From: Streptomyces sp. NBC_01723
GTDB lineage: Bacteria; Actinomycetota; Actinomycetes; Streptomycetales; Streptomycetaceae
Assembly (NCBI RefSeq): GCF_036246005.1
Contig: NZ_CP109171.1
Location: forward strand, 1-64,000
DNA: 64,000 nucleotides
Direction: 5' to 3'
Shown: one piece after another, positions 1 through 8,489 of the stretch
How the letters are laid out: each line of letters starts with the position of its first letter
Numbering within the stretch: the stretch's first letter is position 1
Translations under genes and position numbers: made by a program
The notes under the pieces: model-generated
Database searches by the model: none
What the model was told of the DNA's origin: nothing
The model's input: only the letters and a program-made list of their open reading frames with translations

Positions 1-256
1 TGCCACATCGCTGCGCGATGTGCAGCGAACACCCGCGCTGCGCGCGGGTGTTGCGCTCCCGCTCCGCTCCCGCGGAGCGGAGCGGAGCGGGACGCTGCGC
101 GTCCCACTCACCGGCCCGGCTGCGCCGGGCCGGTGACGCTCAGTCCGCTGCGCTCCCAGAGCGCAGGGCCTACGGCCCTGCTGGGGTGGCCTCCGCTGCG
201 CTCCAGCCACCTGGCCGCGCCCGCTGCGCGGGATGCGGCAACGGGCCTGCGGCCCG
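1..256. repeat. Streptomyces-type telomere, palindrome array
   Basis: Consecutive perfect palindromes with three-base loops fill the first 256 bases. Arms and loops are 4-11/15-22 (loop TGC), 28-38/42-52 (TGC), 59-70/74-85 (CGC), 89-95/99-105 (TGC), 108-120/124-136 (TGC), 163-170/174-181 (TAC) and 242-247/251-256 (TGC). Streptomyces telomeres are known to fold their 3' strand into such hairpins with GCA loops. From memory, the first stretch resembles palindrome II onward of the archetypal telomere. The terminal 13-base palindrome I is absent, so about a dozen end bases may be missing from the assembly. Tap and Tpg genes downstream support the call. Confidence 0.9.
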
Positions 257-289
257 GGCGGCGAGGAGAAGGGGCTGGGGCGGGCGGTT

Positions 290-700
290 CTACTCGGGCT
301 GGGTCACGGTCAGAGCCCAGCGGACACTGTCATTCGAGGCGTCAACGCCCACAGTGAAAGAACCTCGCTGCACGACCCCGGGGTCCATGGTCACCGAGCC
401 CACACCCGCGCTGCCGGCAGGGCAGTCCACCGTAAACTCAGCCACGCGTGCTTGCTGCGATTCCATCGTCACCGCCGCACTGCCTCCGCCTTCGCAGGCC
501 ACCGTGAGCACGGTCGGCAGCCCTTCCCATGCCCCACCGGACGCGACCCCGCCATCACCCGTCCACTCCTGCACCCACACCAAGCCCTCAGGCCCGGGAT
601 GAGGAAGAAGACCACCATCCGCCGCGGCCGGCACCGCCCCTGCACCCACCGCCCCGAAAGCCGCCAACAACGCCACTGCTACGGTCCTACGCGCACTCAT
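290..700 (-). CDS. small secreted protein
   Basis: This 136-residue protein starts with a basic n-region and a hydrophobic stretch (MSARRTVAVALLAAFGAVGA) ending in an Ala-rich site near AAADGG, so it is probably exported by the Sec route. The mature part is Gly/Val-rich, with two cysteines and no recognised domain. The ATG at 700 was preferred over the upstream ATG at 808 because an AGGAGGGG ribosome site lies about ten bases before it and the signal peptide begins there. It is the gene nearest the telomere. Function is unknown. Confidence 0.6.
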   Translation of the reverse strand: MSARRTVAVALLAAFGAVGAGAVPAAADGGLLPHPGPEGLVWVQEWTGDGGVASGGAWEGLPTVLTVACEGGGSAAVTMESQQARVAEFTVDCPAGSAGVGSVTMDPGVVQRGSFTVGVDASNDSVRWALTVTQPE

Positions 701-857
701 CACGCCTGCCCCTCCTGATGGTCTGTCACGGTCAAGGCAGTGTGACGCGCGGGAAGACCGCCACGCATGAGTACAACGACTCATGGCTTTCAGAGCACTG
801 TGCGCCACAAAGGGCCGGCCCGAGCAGCAAGGGCACGGAGCGCGGGGCTTGGCTCAC

Positions 858-1091
858 TCAGCCGTCACGCGCTGCTGCTTTCCTCTTGGCCCGGCTCGCC
901 ATCCACTGCGCCACCACATTGACCACGGCCACGAGAACCGCGAAGACAAGCGCGTCGAGCCACGTCTTGCCTGTAACGGCGCGCCACACCACCGCGGACG
1001 CCCCGCAAACGACAAGCCACACGGCCACAGCAGTTGTCCAGCGCACCCATTGCCGAGACCACCACCCGGCCAGCCGTTCCCGTCTCCGCAT
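858..1091 (-). CDS. small two-TM membrane protein
   Basis: A 77-residue basic protein with two hydrophobic segments (around TAVAVWLVVCGASAVVW and LDALVFAVLVAVVNVVAQW) and a Lys/Arg-rich C-terminus, consistent with a small integral membrane protein. The start at 1091 was chosen because the motif GGGGTAGCCG lies just before it, as it does before the two neighbouring genes. No family is recognised. It is the last of three same-strand genes of similar size and topology. The longer frame reading in from 1409 is a frameshifted neighbour and not part of this gene. Confidence 0.55.
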   Translation of the reverse strand: MRRRERLAGWWSRQWVRWTTAVAVWLVVCGASAVVWRAVTGKTWLDALVFAVLVAVVNVVAQWMASRAKRKAAARDG

Positions 1092-1098
1092 GCCACCC

Positions 1099-1108
1099 CG
1101 GCTACCCC
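1099..1108 (-). promoter_or_regulatory. shared leader motif GGGGTAGCCG, copy 1
   Basis: On the minus strand GGGGTAGCCG lies 7 bases before the ATG at 1091. Related copies precede the other two small membrane genes at almost the same spacing. It could be an unusual ribosome site, a leader-RNA element or the trace of a duplication. Confidence 0.4.
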
Positions 1109-1146
1109 GGAACGCGCCCAACGAGCACCGCACCCGATCCGAGCGG

Positions 1147-1409
1147 CTACAGGGGGCTCCCGTCATCTGTCTGAATCGCGTCCTGATGGCGTTTCGGTCG
1201 GGTGAAACTCTGGGCCGCGAGGGCCGGCCAGATAAACGCGCAGGCCCCCGGGAACCACAGATTGAAGCCCGCGGGCCCGTACTCCCCCCCCTCCGCAATG
1301 CCAGTCCGAACCAGACCAGCATGAGGGCAGCCACTGCGAGCTGCACCCACCGCATCGTCCGGAGCGTCTCGGCCCGGCCCTCATGTAACCGGTATGTATG
1401 GTCTGCCAT
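1147..1409 (-). pseudogene. small membrane protein, frameshifted at a G8 run
   Basis: The N-terminal part from the ATG at 1409 (TM segment VQLAVAALMLVWFGLAL) and the C-terminal part (NLWFPGACAFIWPALAA, ending at 1147) are in different frames. They meet at eight consecutive C on the plus strand, 1284-1291. A ninth base would join them into one protein of about 87 residues with two hydrophobic segments, like its neighbours. The cause may be a homopolymer sequencing error, a real inactivation, or slippage-based phase variation. The GGGGGTAGCCG leader motif precedes the ATG. Function is unknown. Confidence 0.5.
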
Positions 1410-1415
1410 GCCTAT

Positions 1416-1425
1416 CGGCTACCCC
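1416..1425 (-). promoter_or_regulatory. shared leader motif GGGGTAGCCG, copy 2
   Basis: The same ten bases occur on the minus strand 6 bases before the ATG at 1409. The flanking bases differ from copy 1. Confidence 0.4.
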
Positions 1426-1476
1426 CAGGCAGCGGGCGCATCAACCGTCATCTCTCATACGAGGGGGCACCGGACG

Positions 1477-1734
1477 CTAGTGCCGGAGCCGTATCGTCTC
1501 TTCCTGTCGGTGACGGTGGAGGGTCCACAGAGTGCCGAGGAAGAACGCCAAGAACATGGCTGCGCACGCAGCCGCCCACGCGACCGCTGCCGTACCTTCA
1601 TCGCCCACGACCCTGTCGATCAGCAGCGCGCACCACAGCAACGCGAACGCTGCGTGGAACCAGCGCCCGAATCGAAGGATCTTCACCGTTCGGGCCGGGA
1701 GCGGATGTTGACCTCGCCACCTGGACTGACTCAT
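1477..1734 (-). CDS. small two-TM membrane protein
   Basis: An 85-residue protein with two hydrophobic segments (WFHAAFALLWCALLI and VAWAAACAAMFLAFFLGTLW) and basic tails, so probably a small integral membrane protein. It leads a run of three similar minus-strand genes next to the telomere and may be their distant paralogue, judged on size and topology only. GGCGGGTAGCCG precedes the start. No family is recognised. Confidence 0.55.
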   Translation of the reverse strand: MSQSRWRGQHPLPARTVKILRFGRWFHAAFALLWCALLIDRVVGDEGTAAVAWAAACAAMFLAFFLGTLWTLHRHRQEETIRLRH

Positions 1735-1740
1735 AGGCTT

Positions 1741-1750
1741 CGGCTACCCG
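1741..1750 (-). promoter_or_regulatory. shared leader motif CGGGTAGCCG, copy 3
   Basis: Nine of ten bases match copies 1 and 2 (CGGGTAGCCG), 6 bases before the ATG at 1734. Confidence 0.4.
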
Positions 1751-2003
1751 CCGACAGTCAATTCCTGCCCTGGCCTCACTTCCCACCGGTAAGGGCAGTG
1801 TGCTTCATTTTTAATCGCCGATAGGCTCTGGAGTGGATTGGCAGCACTGGTAGCATCGGTCTTGTCTCCGATGTCCGCGTCCCGACTTCTTCCGACTGGC
1901 TGGTGCTGGCACCGCTCTGGTTACCGGGACAACCAATCTACATGCAGCTTTCCACGGCACACCGTGCAGGCATGGTCGCCATGAGAAGGAGGGCGAAAAG
2001 ATC

Positions 2004-4562
2004 GTGAAGGAACTCCGCCCTCACCAGCGGGAAGCCGTGGACTCGGTACTACGTGCCTTCGAATTGCCTGCAAGATCGCGTGTGCCCGAGCGAGGGCTTC
2101 GAACGCAGGTGATCATGGCGACCGGGTCCGGGAAGACTCTGGTGGCGGCCCACAGCGCGGAGGAGCTCCATGCGGGCCGTGTGCTGGTGCTCGTGCCCTC
2201 GCTGGACCTGCTGGCGCAGACCGAGGCCGCGTGGCGGGAGGGGGGCCGTAGGGGGCCGACGATCGGGGTGTCCTCGCTGCGGGGTGAGGAGGTGTCCTTC
2301 CCCAACACCACGGACGTGGACGAGCTGGTGGAGTGGACGCGGGGCCTGGAGAAGGTGACCGTGTACGCCACGTACGCCAGTCTCGGTCTGGGCACGCTGG
2401 AGCGGGCCCACGCCGGAGGCCTCGCGGCCTGGGACTTGATCGTCGTGGACGAAGCCCACCGTGTTTCGGGCCGGATCGGGAAGCCGTGGGCGGTCGTCCA
2501 CGACAACCATAAGATCCCGTCCCTGCGCCGCCTCTACATGACGGCCACGCCCCGGCTGTGGCAGCTCGGGGACGAGGACGAGGCCGGCGCACCCGGCGAG
2601 CTGGTCGCGAGCATGGAAGACGACCCCGAGGGCCTCTTCGGCAGCAGGGCGTTCACCCTGACCCTCTCGGAGGCCATCGACCGGGGAATCTGTGCCCCCT
2701 ACCAGGTCGTATGCGTGGACGTCACCGACACCGCCCTCCAGGCCGCGCAGCTCCTGGGCGCCGAAGGCCGCTCGGCAGAGGTCCGCGGGGCCCGGCTCGC
2801 CGCTCTGCAGACCGCCCTGGTGAAGGCTTCGGCCGAGGAGAACTTCCGGCGCACGCTCGTCTTCCACCACGTCGTCAAGGAGGCCGAAGCGTTCGCGGCC
2901 GGCCTCCCGAACGTCGCCGCGCAGCTGCACGCCAGCGACCCCGAGCTGTACTCCAAGACGATCTGGGCGGACTGGCTGTGTGGCGACCACAAGCCGCTCC
3001 ACCGGCGGCGTCTGCTGGGTGAGTTCGCGGCCGGGATCGCCACGGACGGGACCGTGGTGGAGAAGTGCTTCCTGTGCTCGGTGAAGGTTCTGGGCGAGGG
3101 GGTCGACACCAAAAGCTGTGACTCCGTGTACTGGGCGGACGTACGCGGCTCGATGCCCGACCTGGTCCAGGCGGTTGGACGAGCGCTGCGGATGCAGCCG
3201 GGCGAGGGCAAGATGGCGTCGCTCGTGGTGCCGGTGCTGCTCGGGCCGGGCGAGACGGCGGACAACATGCTCACCTCCCGGGCGTTCGGCGGGCTCGCCA
3301 AGCTCTTGGAGGCGCTGCGGGCGCACGACGCGCGGATCGTGGAGAGCCTCGCGGAGCAGCAGGCCCCGAGCCGCTACAAGCCCGTCAGCAGGGATGAGAG
3401 CGGGAAGAGCGCGGGTGGGAACGGCGAGGGCTCCGGAGGCGTCAGTGCCCCCGCCAAGGCCCTGCTGAAGTTCTCCACGCCCCGCGACCCGGCCGCCCTC
3501 GCCGCGTTCATCAACCTGCGAGTCCTCAACCCGGAACACGAACACTGGCGGCGCGGCGTGGAGGCCGCCGTCATCTACGCCCGCGTGCACGGCGACTTGA
3601 AGGTGCCGTTCACGTTCCGCGTGCCCGCCGTCGACGACCAGGAGGCGGAAGCCACCGGGTGGCCGGCCTCGCTCGCCGGGTTCCCGCTCGGGCAGTGGAC
3701 CGCCGACGCGCGCAGGTTCTACGCCCGCGGTGACATGGATGAGGACCGCGTCGCGCAGCTGGAGAAGCTCGGCATGATCTGGTCGCACTTCGACGTCGCG
3801 TGGGAGGAGGGCCTGTCCGCCGCGCGCGGGTGGGCGGCCGAACACGGCCACCTCCTGGCCCCGCTGGACGCCACCTTCCAGGGGTATCGGGTGGGCATCT
3901 TTCTGAAAAACGCGCGGGCCGCCGCTCGGAAGGCTCAGGAAATCGAGCAGCGGCGTGCCGATGGGCTGCCGGTTCAGTCGTTGGCCGGGGCGCTGTCGGA
4001 CGAGCGGCGTGAGCAGCTGGAGGAGATCGACGCGTCCTGGTGCCCGAGCTGGCCGGTGACGTGGCAGCGCTGCTTCCACCTGGTGAGGATGCACCTGGAC
4101 GCGGGTGAGACGCTGCCCACCGAGGCGGGCGAGGCCGTGCGCCAGGGCGAGGACCTCGGGCGGTGGGTGCAGTCGGTGCGGCTCGGGTGGGACCAGCTCA
4201 CGACCGTCCAGCAGTGGATGTGTGAGCACATCCTCGGGATCGAGTTCGCGAGCGAGGGCGAGAAGCCGCGGCCGCGCCGTACGCAGGCCGACAAGTGGGC
4301 GATGAACTACGCCGCCGCCAAGCAGTTCTACGAGCGCGAGGGGCACCTTCGAGTCCCGAGGCAGCATGTCGAGCGGATCGTCATCTGCGGAGACGGCGAC
4401 AGCGGCGAGGAGTGGGAGGAGCGGGAGCTTCGGCTGGGGGCATGGGTCGGGAATCAGCGGAGCAGGGCCGCGGCGCTGTCGCCGGAGCGGGTGGAGCAGC
4501 TGTCCGTGATCGGGATGCGCTGGTCGTTGCGCCTCAGGTCGACCTCCCGGCCGTTCGCATAA
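2004..4562 (+). CDS. subtelomeric DEAD/DEAH-box helicase with helicase-associated repeats
   Basis: An 852-residue superfamily 2 helicase. Walker A ATGSGKT lies at residues 39-45, VVDEAH at about 147-152, the TAT motif at 180-182 and the arginine-finger motif QAVGRALRM near 390. The C-terminal half (from about residue 510) has Trp-rich blocks with repeated W..G...A and HG.L.VP patterns, as in helicase-associated (HA) domains. The GTG at 2004 follows AGAAGGAGGG with good spacing. Helicases of this kind are common near Streptomyces telomeres and have been linked to replicon ends and conjugal transfer (TtrA). Identity with TtrA itself is not established here. Confidence 0.85.
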   Translation: MKELRPHQREAVDSVLRAFELPARSRVPERGLRTQVIMATGSGKTLVAAHSAEELHAGRVLVLVPSLDLLAQTEAAWREGGRRGPTIGVSSLRGEEVSFPNTTDVDELVEWTRGLEKVTVYATYASLGLGTLERAHAGGLAAWDLIVVDEAHRVSGRIGKPWAVVHDNHKIPSLRRLYMTATPRLWQLGDEDEAGAPGELVASMEDDPEGLFGSRAFTLTLSEAIDRGICAPYQVVCVDVTDTALQAAQLLGAEGRSAEVRGARLAALQTALVKASAEENFRRTLVFHHVVKEAEAFAAGLPNVAAQLHASDPELYSKTIWADWLCGDHKPLHRRRLLGEFAAGIATDGTVVEKCFLCSVKVLGEGVDTKSCDSVYWADVRGSMPDLVQAVGRALRMQPGEGKMASLVVPVLLGPGETADNMLTSRAFGGLAKLLEALRAHDARIVESLAEQQAPSRYKPVSRDESGKSAGGNGEGSGGVSAPAKALLKFSTPRDPAALAAFINLRVLNPEHEHWRRGVEAAVIYARVHGDLKVPFTFRVPAVDDQEAEATGWPASLAGFPLGQWTADARRFYARGDMDEDRVAQLEKLGMIWSHFDVAWEEGLSAARGWAAEHGHLLAPLDATFQGYRVGIFLKNARAAARKAQEIEQRRADGLPVQSLAGALSDERREQLEEIDASWCPSWPVTWQRCFHLVRMHLDAGETLPTEAGEAVRQGEDLGRWVQSVRLGWDQLTTVQQWMCEHILGIEFASEGEKPRPRRTQADKWAMNYAAAKQFYEREGHLRVPRQHVERIVICGDGDSGEEWEERELRLGAWVGNQRSRAAALSPERVEQLSVIGMRWSLRLRSTSRPFA

Positions 4563-4605
4563 GCCGTGACGTTCCGCCCAAAGAGCGGACCCGTGCGCTT
4601 CCGCG

Positions 4606-4887
4606 GTGTTCTGGCCATCTGTACGGCCAGGTAGGGGCATAGCAGCTCACGGTCGTCTACCGGCGGCCGGAGGCATTCCCGTCTCGTCTGTTCGGCGAAA
4701 GGGCGGCCAGTCCTTGCCCTTCCAGGCCGCTGAGCTCCTGCTGGACGCCGCAGTCCTGCACGGCCGCATCTCTGTGATCAGCAACGAGAAGGCCAGTTTG
4801 GTACTGGGCTGGGGGCCCCGCAGCGTCCGCGAGACGATCGTGGCCACCGCGGACAGTCAGATCCGGCTGGGTGTCGATCTGTCCTGA
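4606..4887 (+). pseudogene. possible gene remnant downstream of helicase
   Basis: The last ~58 codons (LLLDAAVLHGRISVISNEKA and following) look protein-like and end at a TGA at 4887. The first ~35 codons are Arg/Gly-rich, and no ribosome site precedes any start. It is most likely the 3' end of a lost gene. No family is recognised. Confidence 0.25.
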
Positions 4888-5007
4888 TCGGTGAGGGACG
4901 CGGGCTCCCTTCGCCTGGGTGCAGTTGCCTGGCTCAGTCGTGGTGCCGGGTGCTCGCTTTCGCCGCGTCGGGGGCCGGCCCTTGTCTGCGATGGTCTTCG
5001 GTTGGGT

Positions 5008-5034
5008 GCCGGCTCCCTGCGGAGGGGAGCCGGC
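5008..5034 (-). terminator. hairpin terminator after the 5055 gene
   Basis: Perfect 10-bp arms GCCGGCTCCC (5008-5017) and GGGAGCCGGC (5025-5034) with a 7-base loop lie just past the stop of the minus-strand gene. Confidence 0.6.
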
Positions 5035-5054
5035 GCCGGGAGTGTGGGTCGTTG

Positions 5055-5951
5055 TTACGCGACCATGAAGGAGGTGGTCGTGCTGGCCCCGTACCGGCTC
5101 AATGTGTCCTGTGCCGCGACCTCCAGGGTCTCGAACGTGCGGGACGGCGGGGTGAACGTGATGGTCGCCGAGGATCCGGAGACGTGTGTCCATGTGGCGT
5201 CGGTCCTGAATTTGTACCGGTAGCCGATGATCGGGGAGTCTCCATCGGCGGGGGCGAGGGTGAAGGTGCCCGGGATGCCCGCGCCGCCGTGGGCAGTGCA
5301 GTGGGTGGAGGTGCACTCGGTGTAGGGCCCGCCGTAGATGATTCTGGGGGCCAGCGGGGCCGTCGGATCCACCGTGAAGTAGCAGAATGCGGTGGCGGCC
5401 GAGACCGTGTACTGGCTGCCGGTATAGGACCGGGTGACGGCGTTCATACGGTAGAGGGTGTTTGGGGAGAGAGTCGTCGTCAGGGTGGCGGTGACGACCG
5501 TGCCGTCGTCCACGAAGCCCGTGGAGGGCGCCAGTGTGGCAGTCACTGGTGTCCATGAGCCGTCCGCGTTTCGGCTGTCGACGGTGAAGTCGGCTCGTAG
5601 GCCGGCCGTTTGGGAGTTGTCGGTGTCGCCGTGGACACGGGCGGTCAGCCGCGGCTGCGGGCTGCCGATGGTGCCCGCAGTGGATTCGTCCTTGGCGCAG
5701 CCGACGCCGCTGCCGCCTGCGATGCCCTGCTCGGTCGGTGTGGCGGGCGGGTTGGGCTCGTCCGCGTGCGCCACGCCGAGCGGCATCAGGGCAAGCAGGC
5801 CTGCTGCCGCCAAGGCCCCCAGACGGCTCTTCAGGCGCCACTTGGCAGCACGGATCTGCGGTAGCCGTTGTTCATGTACATCCCCACCCTCAGCATCACC
5901 GCATGCGAATGCGCAAGCGAATGTGTATGCGAAGGTACGGATCGTACGCAC
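5055..5951 (-). CDS. secreted protein with fibronectin/Ig-like domains (start uncertain)
   Basis: A basic n-region (AAKWRLKSRL) and hydrophobic core (GALAAAGLLALMPLG) ending AHADE mark a signal peptide. About 220 residues of Thr/Ser-rich beta-sandwich-like sequence follow, containing FYFTVD-type strands and DSPIIGYRYKF. This resembles fibronectin- or Ig-like domains of exported Streptomyces proteins. No ATG, GTG or TTG sits at the expected distance before the signal peptide. The GTG at 5951 is only the nearest usable upstream codon and gives an overlong n-region. An ATG in another frame (MYMNNGYRR) suggests either a frameshift or a rare start such as CTG at 5834. Confidence 0.55.
   Translation of the reverse strand: MRTIRTFAYTFACAFACGDAEGGDVHEQRLPQIRAAKWRLKSRLGALAAAGLLALMPLGVAHADEPNPPATPTEQGIAGGSGVGCAKDESTAGTIGSPQPRLTARVHGDTDNSQTAGLRADFTVDSRNADGSWTPVTATLAPSTGFVDDGTVVTATLTTTLSPNTLYRMNAVTRSYTGSQYTVSAATAFCYFTVDPTAPLAPRIIYGGPYTECTSTHCTAHGGAGIPGTFTLAPADGDSPIIGYRYKFRTDATWTHVSGSSATITFTPPSRTFETLEVAAQDTLSRYGASTTTSFMVA
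5905..5940. repeat. three tandem 12-bp repeats
   Basis: GCGAATGCGCAA, GCGAATGTGTAT and GCGAAGGTACGG follow one another without gaps. They lie upstream of the signal peptide of the 5055 gene and could be an operator array with one site per helical turn. The surrounding 5952-6294 holds no convincing gene. Confidence 0.5.
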
Positions 5952-6294
5952 ATTCGTCTGCAGGTGCCATGCAGTTGGGTCCACCAAGTGCGTCCGGAAG
6001 GCGTCGACGCGTCCGGCCGCGCCGGCTCGCGAGCTACCGTCCCCAGTGGCTGGGCGGTTCGGGGGGGGACGGCCGTCGTCGCCACCGGTGCCCCGCCCAA
6101 CGAGCCCGTCGGCGCCTGAACCCACGCCGCCCCCGCTTCGCGTCAACGGAGGCAGACCCGTTGTGCCGCTTGGACATCGGTGTGAGTCGGCTATGACAAT
6201 TTGCAGGCTTTCTCAGATCATTGACGGCGTTTTCGTTTTCGTACGCGCGTCGCCCAGTCCGGGGTGGCGCTGCCGGCAACAGGGGGGATCGGCG

Positions 6295-7587
6295 TTGAGG
6301 AACACGTGGGGAAGAGGCAGCAGCCGGATGACGGGGGTGCTGCTGGCGGGGGTGCTGGCGGGGGCCGCGCTGACGGCGGGCACCGGGGCAGCGTCGGCCG
6401 CCCCAGACGGTGCCGGGGAGGTGGTGGTGCCGGCCGGGCCGGGGATGGAGCTGGCGGCCGCGACGTTCACGCAGATGACGGTGGACGACGCCGGCCGGCG
6501 GGTGTGGATCGCCGGCGACCGGGTCTTACCGGACGGGTCGCGCGAGGGTGAACTGCTCGGCGTGCTCTACGCGGGCACCGGGCCTGCCCTCGCGAGCGCG
6601 CGGCCGGACGCTCCGCTGTCCGGGGTCGCGGTCGAGCCGGACGGCTCGACGGTCTACGCCGGGCAGGCCGGCCACATCGCGGCCTTCTCGCACCGCAGCG
6701 GGATCCTGGAGCGACTGGGCCCCGTCGCGGCGCCGGCCGACGGGTGCGGGCGGGAACTGGTGCACACCGGCGGCCGGCTGTTCTTCACCAGCCGGCCCGC
6801 CGAGTCACCCGCAGGGTGCGCCGGCGGGCTGGGCACGGTCAACGTCGCCGCGAGAGCCGGCGGCGAGGCCGGCACGGTCATGTACACGGGCTCCCCGGTC
6901 CATCTCGAAGGGGGGCCCGGCGCACTGCTGGTGACCGCTCCCGAGCGCACGGATCCGCGCGACGACCCGGACCTGGGGATCTACCGGGTGACGGACGGGG
7001 CGGACGGCGGCGTGCTGGAGTTCCTGGGCGAGCGCCGCTTCACCGAGGACGGCACCGGCCCGGGCATGGACTTCCGGGACGCCTCCTTCTCCGCGGACGG
7101 CTCCGTCCTCGCGGTGGCCGACGGGGACAGGGGGACCGTGCTGCTCGGCGGTCGCGACGCCCGCTTCCTGGACAACCCCTACGCGCCCCTGCCCCAGGGC
7201 GTGGCGCCCACGGCCGTCGCCTTCAGCCCCGACGGCACGTGGTTCGCGCAGGGCGGCGCGGCGTCGGGCGAGGAGGCCGACCTGACCCTGGCGTTCGCCG
7301 ACCCGGCCGTCGGGCGGCAGCCGCTGCGCATCAGCTTCGAGGACGAGGCCGCGGGCCGGCGCGTCGTCCCGCGCGGCATGGAGTTCTCCGGGGACGGCGA
7401 ACAGCTCTTCGTCGTGACCTCCGACGAGGCGGGCAGCCGGTTTTGGCTGCACACGATCCGCACGCGCCAGGCCCTGGCCCCGTCGAGGTTCGCGGACGTG
7501 ACGCACTCACCGGCCGTCGCCGCGGGACCGTTCAGGGTGAGCGGACGCCTGGAGCCGGAGGGGCCGGCCCTGGCCGGGGCGTCGTAG
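6295..7587 (+). CDS. secreted beta-propeller protein, ends early at an amber codon
   Basis: Read from a TTG at 6295 with GGGGGG seven bases upstream, the 430-residue product has a signal peptide (MTGVLLAGVLAGAALTAGTG). Repeated blade-like segments follow (TVDDAGRRVWIAGDRV, VAVEPDGSTVYAGQ, VAFSPDGTWFAQGG, MEFSGDGEQLFVV), so it is an extracellular beta-propeller of the YVTN/WD40-like kind. After the propeller an Ig-like domain begins (FRVSGRLEPEGPALAGAS) but is cut by TAG at 7585-7587. The same frame continues with the rest of that domain. Role unknown; such proteins are often cell-surface proteins. Confidence 0.65.
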   Translation: MRNTWGRGSSRMTGVLLAGVLAGAALTAGTGAASAAPDGAGEVVVPAGPGMELAAATFTQMTVDDAGRRVWIAGDRVLPDGSREGELLGVLYAGTGPALASARPDAPLSGVAVEPDGSTVYAGQAGHIAAFSHRSGILERLGPVAAPADGCGRELVHTGGRLFFTSRPAESPAGCAGGLGTVNVAARAGGEAGTVMYTGSPVHLEGGPGALLVTAPERTDPRDDPDLGIYRVTDGADGGVLEFLGERRFTEDGTGPGMDFRDASFSADGSVLAVADGDRGTVLLGGRDARFLDNPYAPLPQGVAPTAVAFSPDGTWFAQGGAASGEEADLTLAFADPAVGRQPLRISFEDEAAGRRVVPRGMEFSGDGEQLFVVTSDEAGSRFWLHTIRTRQALAPSRFADVTHSPAVAAGPFRVSGRLEPEGPALAGAS

Positions 7588-7800
7588 GTCACGGTGCAGC
7601 AGGTCACGGTGCGGCGGATGGAGGGCAGCCGGGTTGCCGGCCTGCCGCCGGTCCCGGCCGCCGAGGACAACACGTTCGTCCTGGAGGACGTCGTGGCGGG
7701 CGAGCCGGGCCGTGTCCACCACCTCCTCGGCTACGCGGGTGACGCGGTGCGCCACCCCGCGGAGCGCTGGCTCGTGGTGGACACGGCCCGGGCGGGGTGA
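7588..7800 (+). pseudogene. in-frame continuation of the Ig-like domain after amber stop
   Basis: The same frame stays open for 70 codons to TGA at 7800 and reads as the second half of an Ig-like repeat (VTVQQVTVRRMEG, FVLEDVVAGEPG, LGYAGDAVRHPAE, VDTARAG). One TAG therefore splits a single protein. The choices are a nonsense mutation, a base error, or low-level readthrough. GTG codons at 7594 and 7606 exist but lack a ribosome site. Confidence 0.5.
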
Positions 7801-7807
7801 GCGGGGC

Positions 7808-7847
7808 GGGTCCGTCCTCCCGACCCCCGTGGCGGGAGGACGGACCC
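7808..7847. terminator. bidirectional hairpin terminator
   Basis: Perfect 15-bp arms at 7808-7822 and 7833-7847, with a 10-base loop, lie between the convergent genes ending at 7800 and 7869. Confidence 0.8.
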
Positions 7848-7868
7848 GGCTCTGGGGTGGCGGGCCGG

Positions 7869-8489
7869 TCAGTACAGCTTGTTGACGGCCCGGGTCGTGG
7901 TCTTCTTGAAGGCGGCCACGGGCGCGTCGGTGAAGTCGCCCAGCTGTGCCCACTGGACGACGGTGACGGTCCTGTTGTCCCGTCCGACCGACAGCAGGGC
8001 GATGTCGGTGGCGCCCCAGGACGTCTCGGTGTGCAGGCCGCGGACGCGGGCGCCCTCCTCGACCGGCAGCGTGCCGAAGTCGCGGCCCTCGGCCACGGTG
8101 TCGGGCGAGGACTCCTCGATGCGGTCGGCGCAGGTGCGGATCAGGTCGTCGTAGTGCTTGGCCAGGGCCTTGGCGTGGGCGGCCGTGTCCGCGACGACGG
8201 TCAGCTGCACGGCGCCGGTGTCCAGGTCGGTGCGGAAGGTGCGGTGGCGGTAGTCGTAGGAGGGCACGCCCTCCGTGTGGACGCACAGGTCGAGTTGTTC
8301 GGGGAAGCCTTCGGTGACCGGCCCGGCCGTCCAGGACGACGTCGGGTGCGGCGGCAACTGGGACGCCGACAGGAACGCGGGCGCCGGCGTCTTCGGTGTA
8401 GCGGTCGCGGCGGGTGCCGTCAGGACCGCGCCGGCGGTGAGGGCGGCGGCCAGGGCGGTCACGGCGGCCGTTCGGATGCGCATGGACAT
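7869..8489 (-). CDS. secreted protein of unknown function
   Basis: A 206-residue protein with a classic signal peptide (MRIRTAAVTALAAALTAGAV ... APAATA). The mature part of about 175 residues has two cysteines (LDLCVHTEG and RTCADRI) that could pair outside the cell, and alternating strands and helices (DTGAVQLTVVADTAAHAKAL). This resembles small sensor-like or lipocalin-size domains without a clear match. The ATG at 8489 follows GGGGGG at good spacing; a second ATG at 8483 is possible. It is divergent from the HTH/membrane gene at 8706, so the two may be functionally paired. Confidence 0.65.
   Translation of the reverse strand: MSMRIRTAAVTALAAALTAGAVLTAPAATATPKTPAPAFLSASQLPPHPTSSWTAGPVTEGFPEQLDLCVHTEGVPSYDYRHRTFRTDLDTGAVQLTVVADTAAHAKALAKHYDDLIRTCADRIEESSPDTVAEGRDFGTLPVEEGARVRGLHTETSWGATDIALLSVGRDNRTVTVVQWAQLGDFTDAPVAAFKKTTTRAVNKLY

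Noticed and set aside
2049..4640. Long antisense frame opposite the helicase
   Set aside because: It is a codon-bias shadow of the real gene, rich in Arg/Pro/His with no domain.
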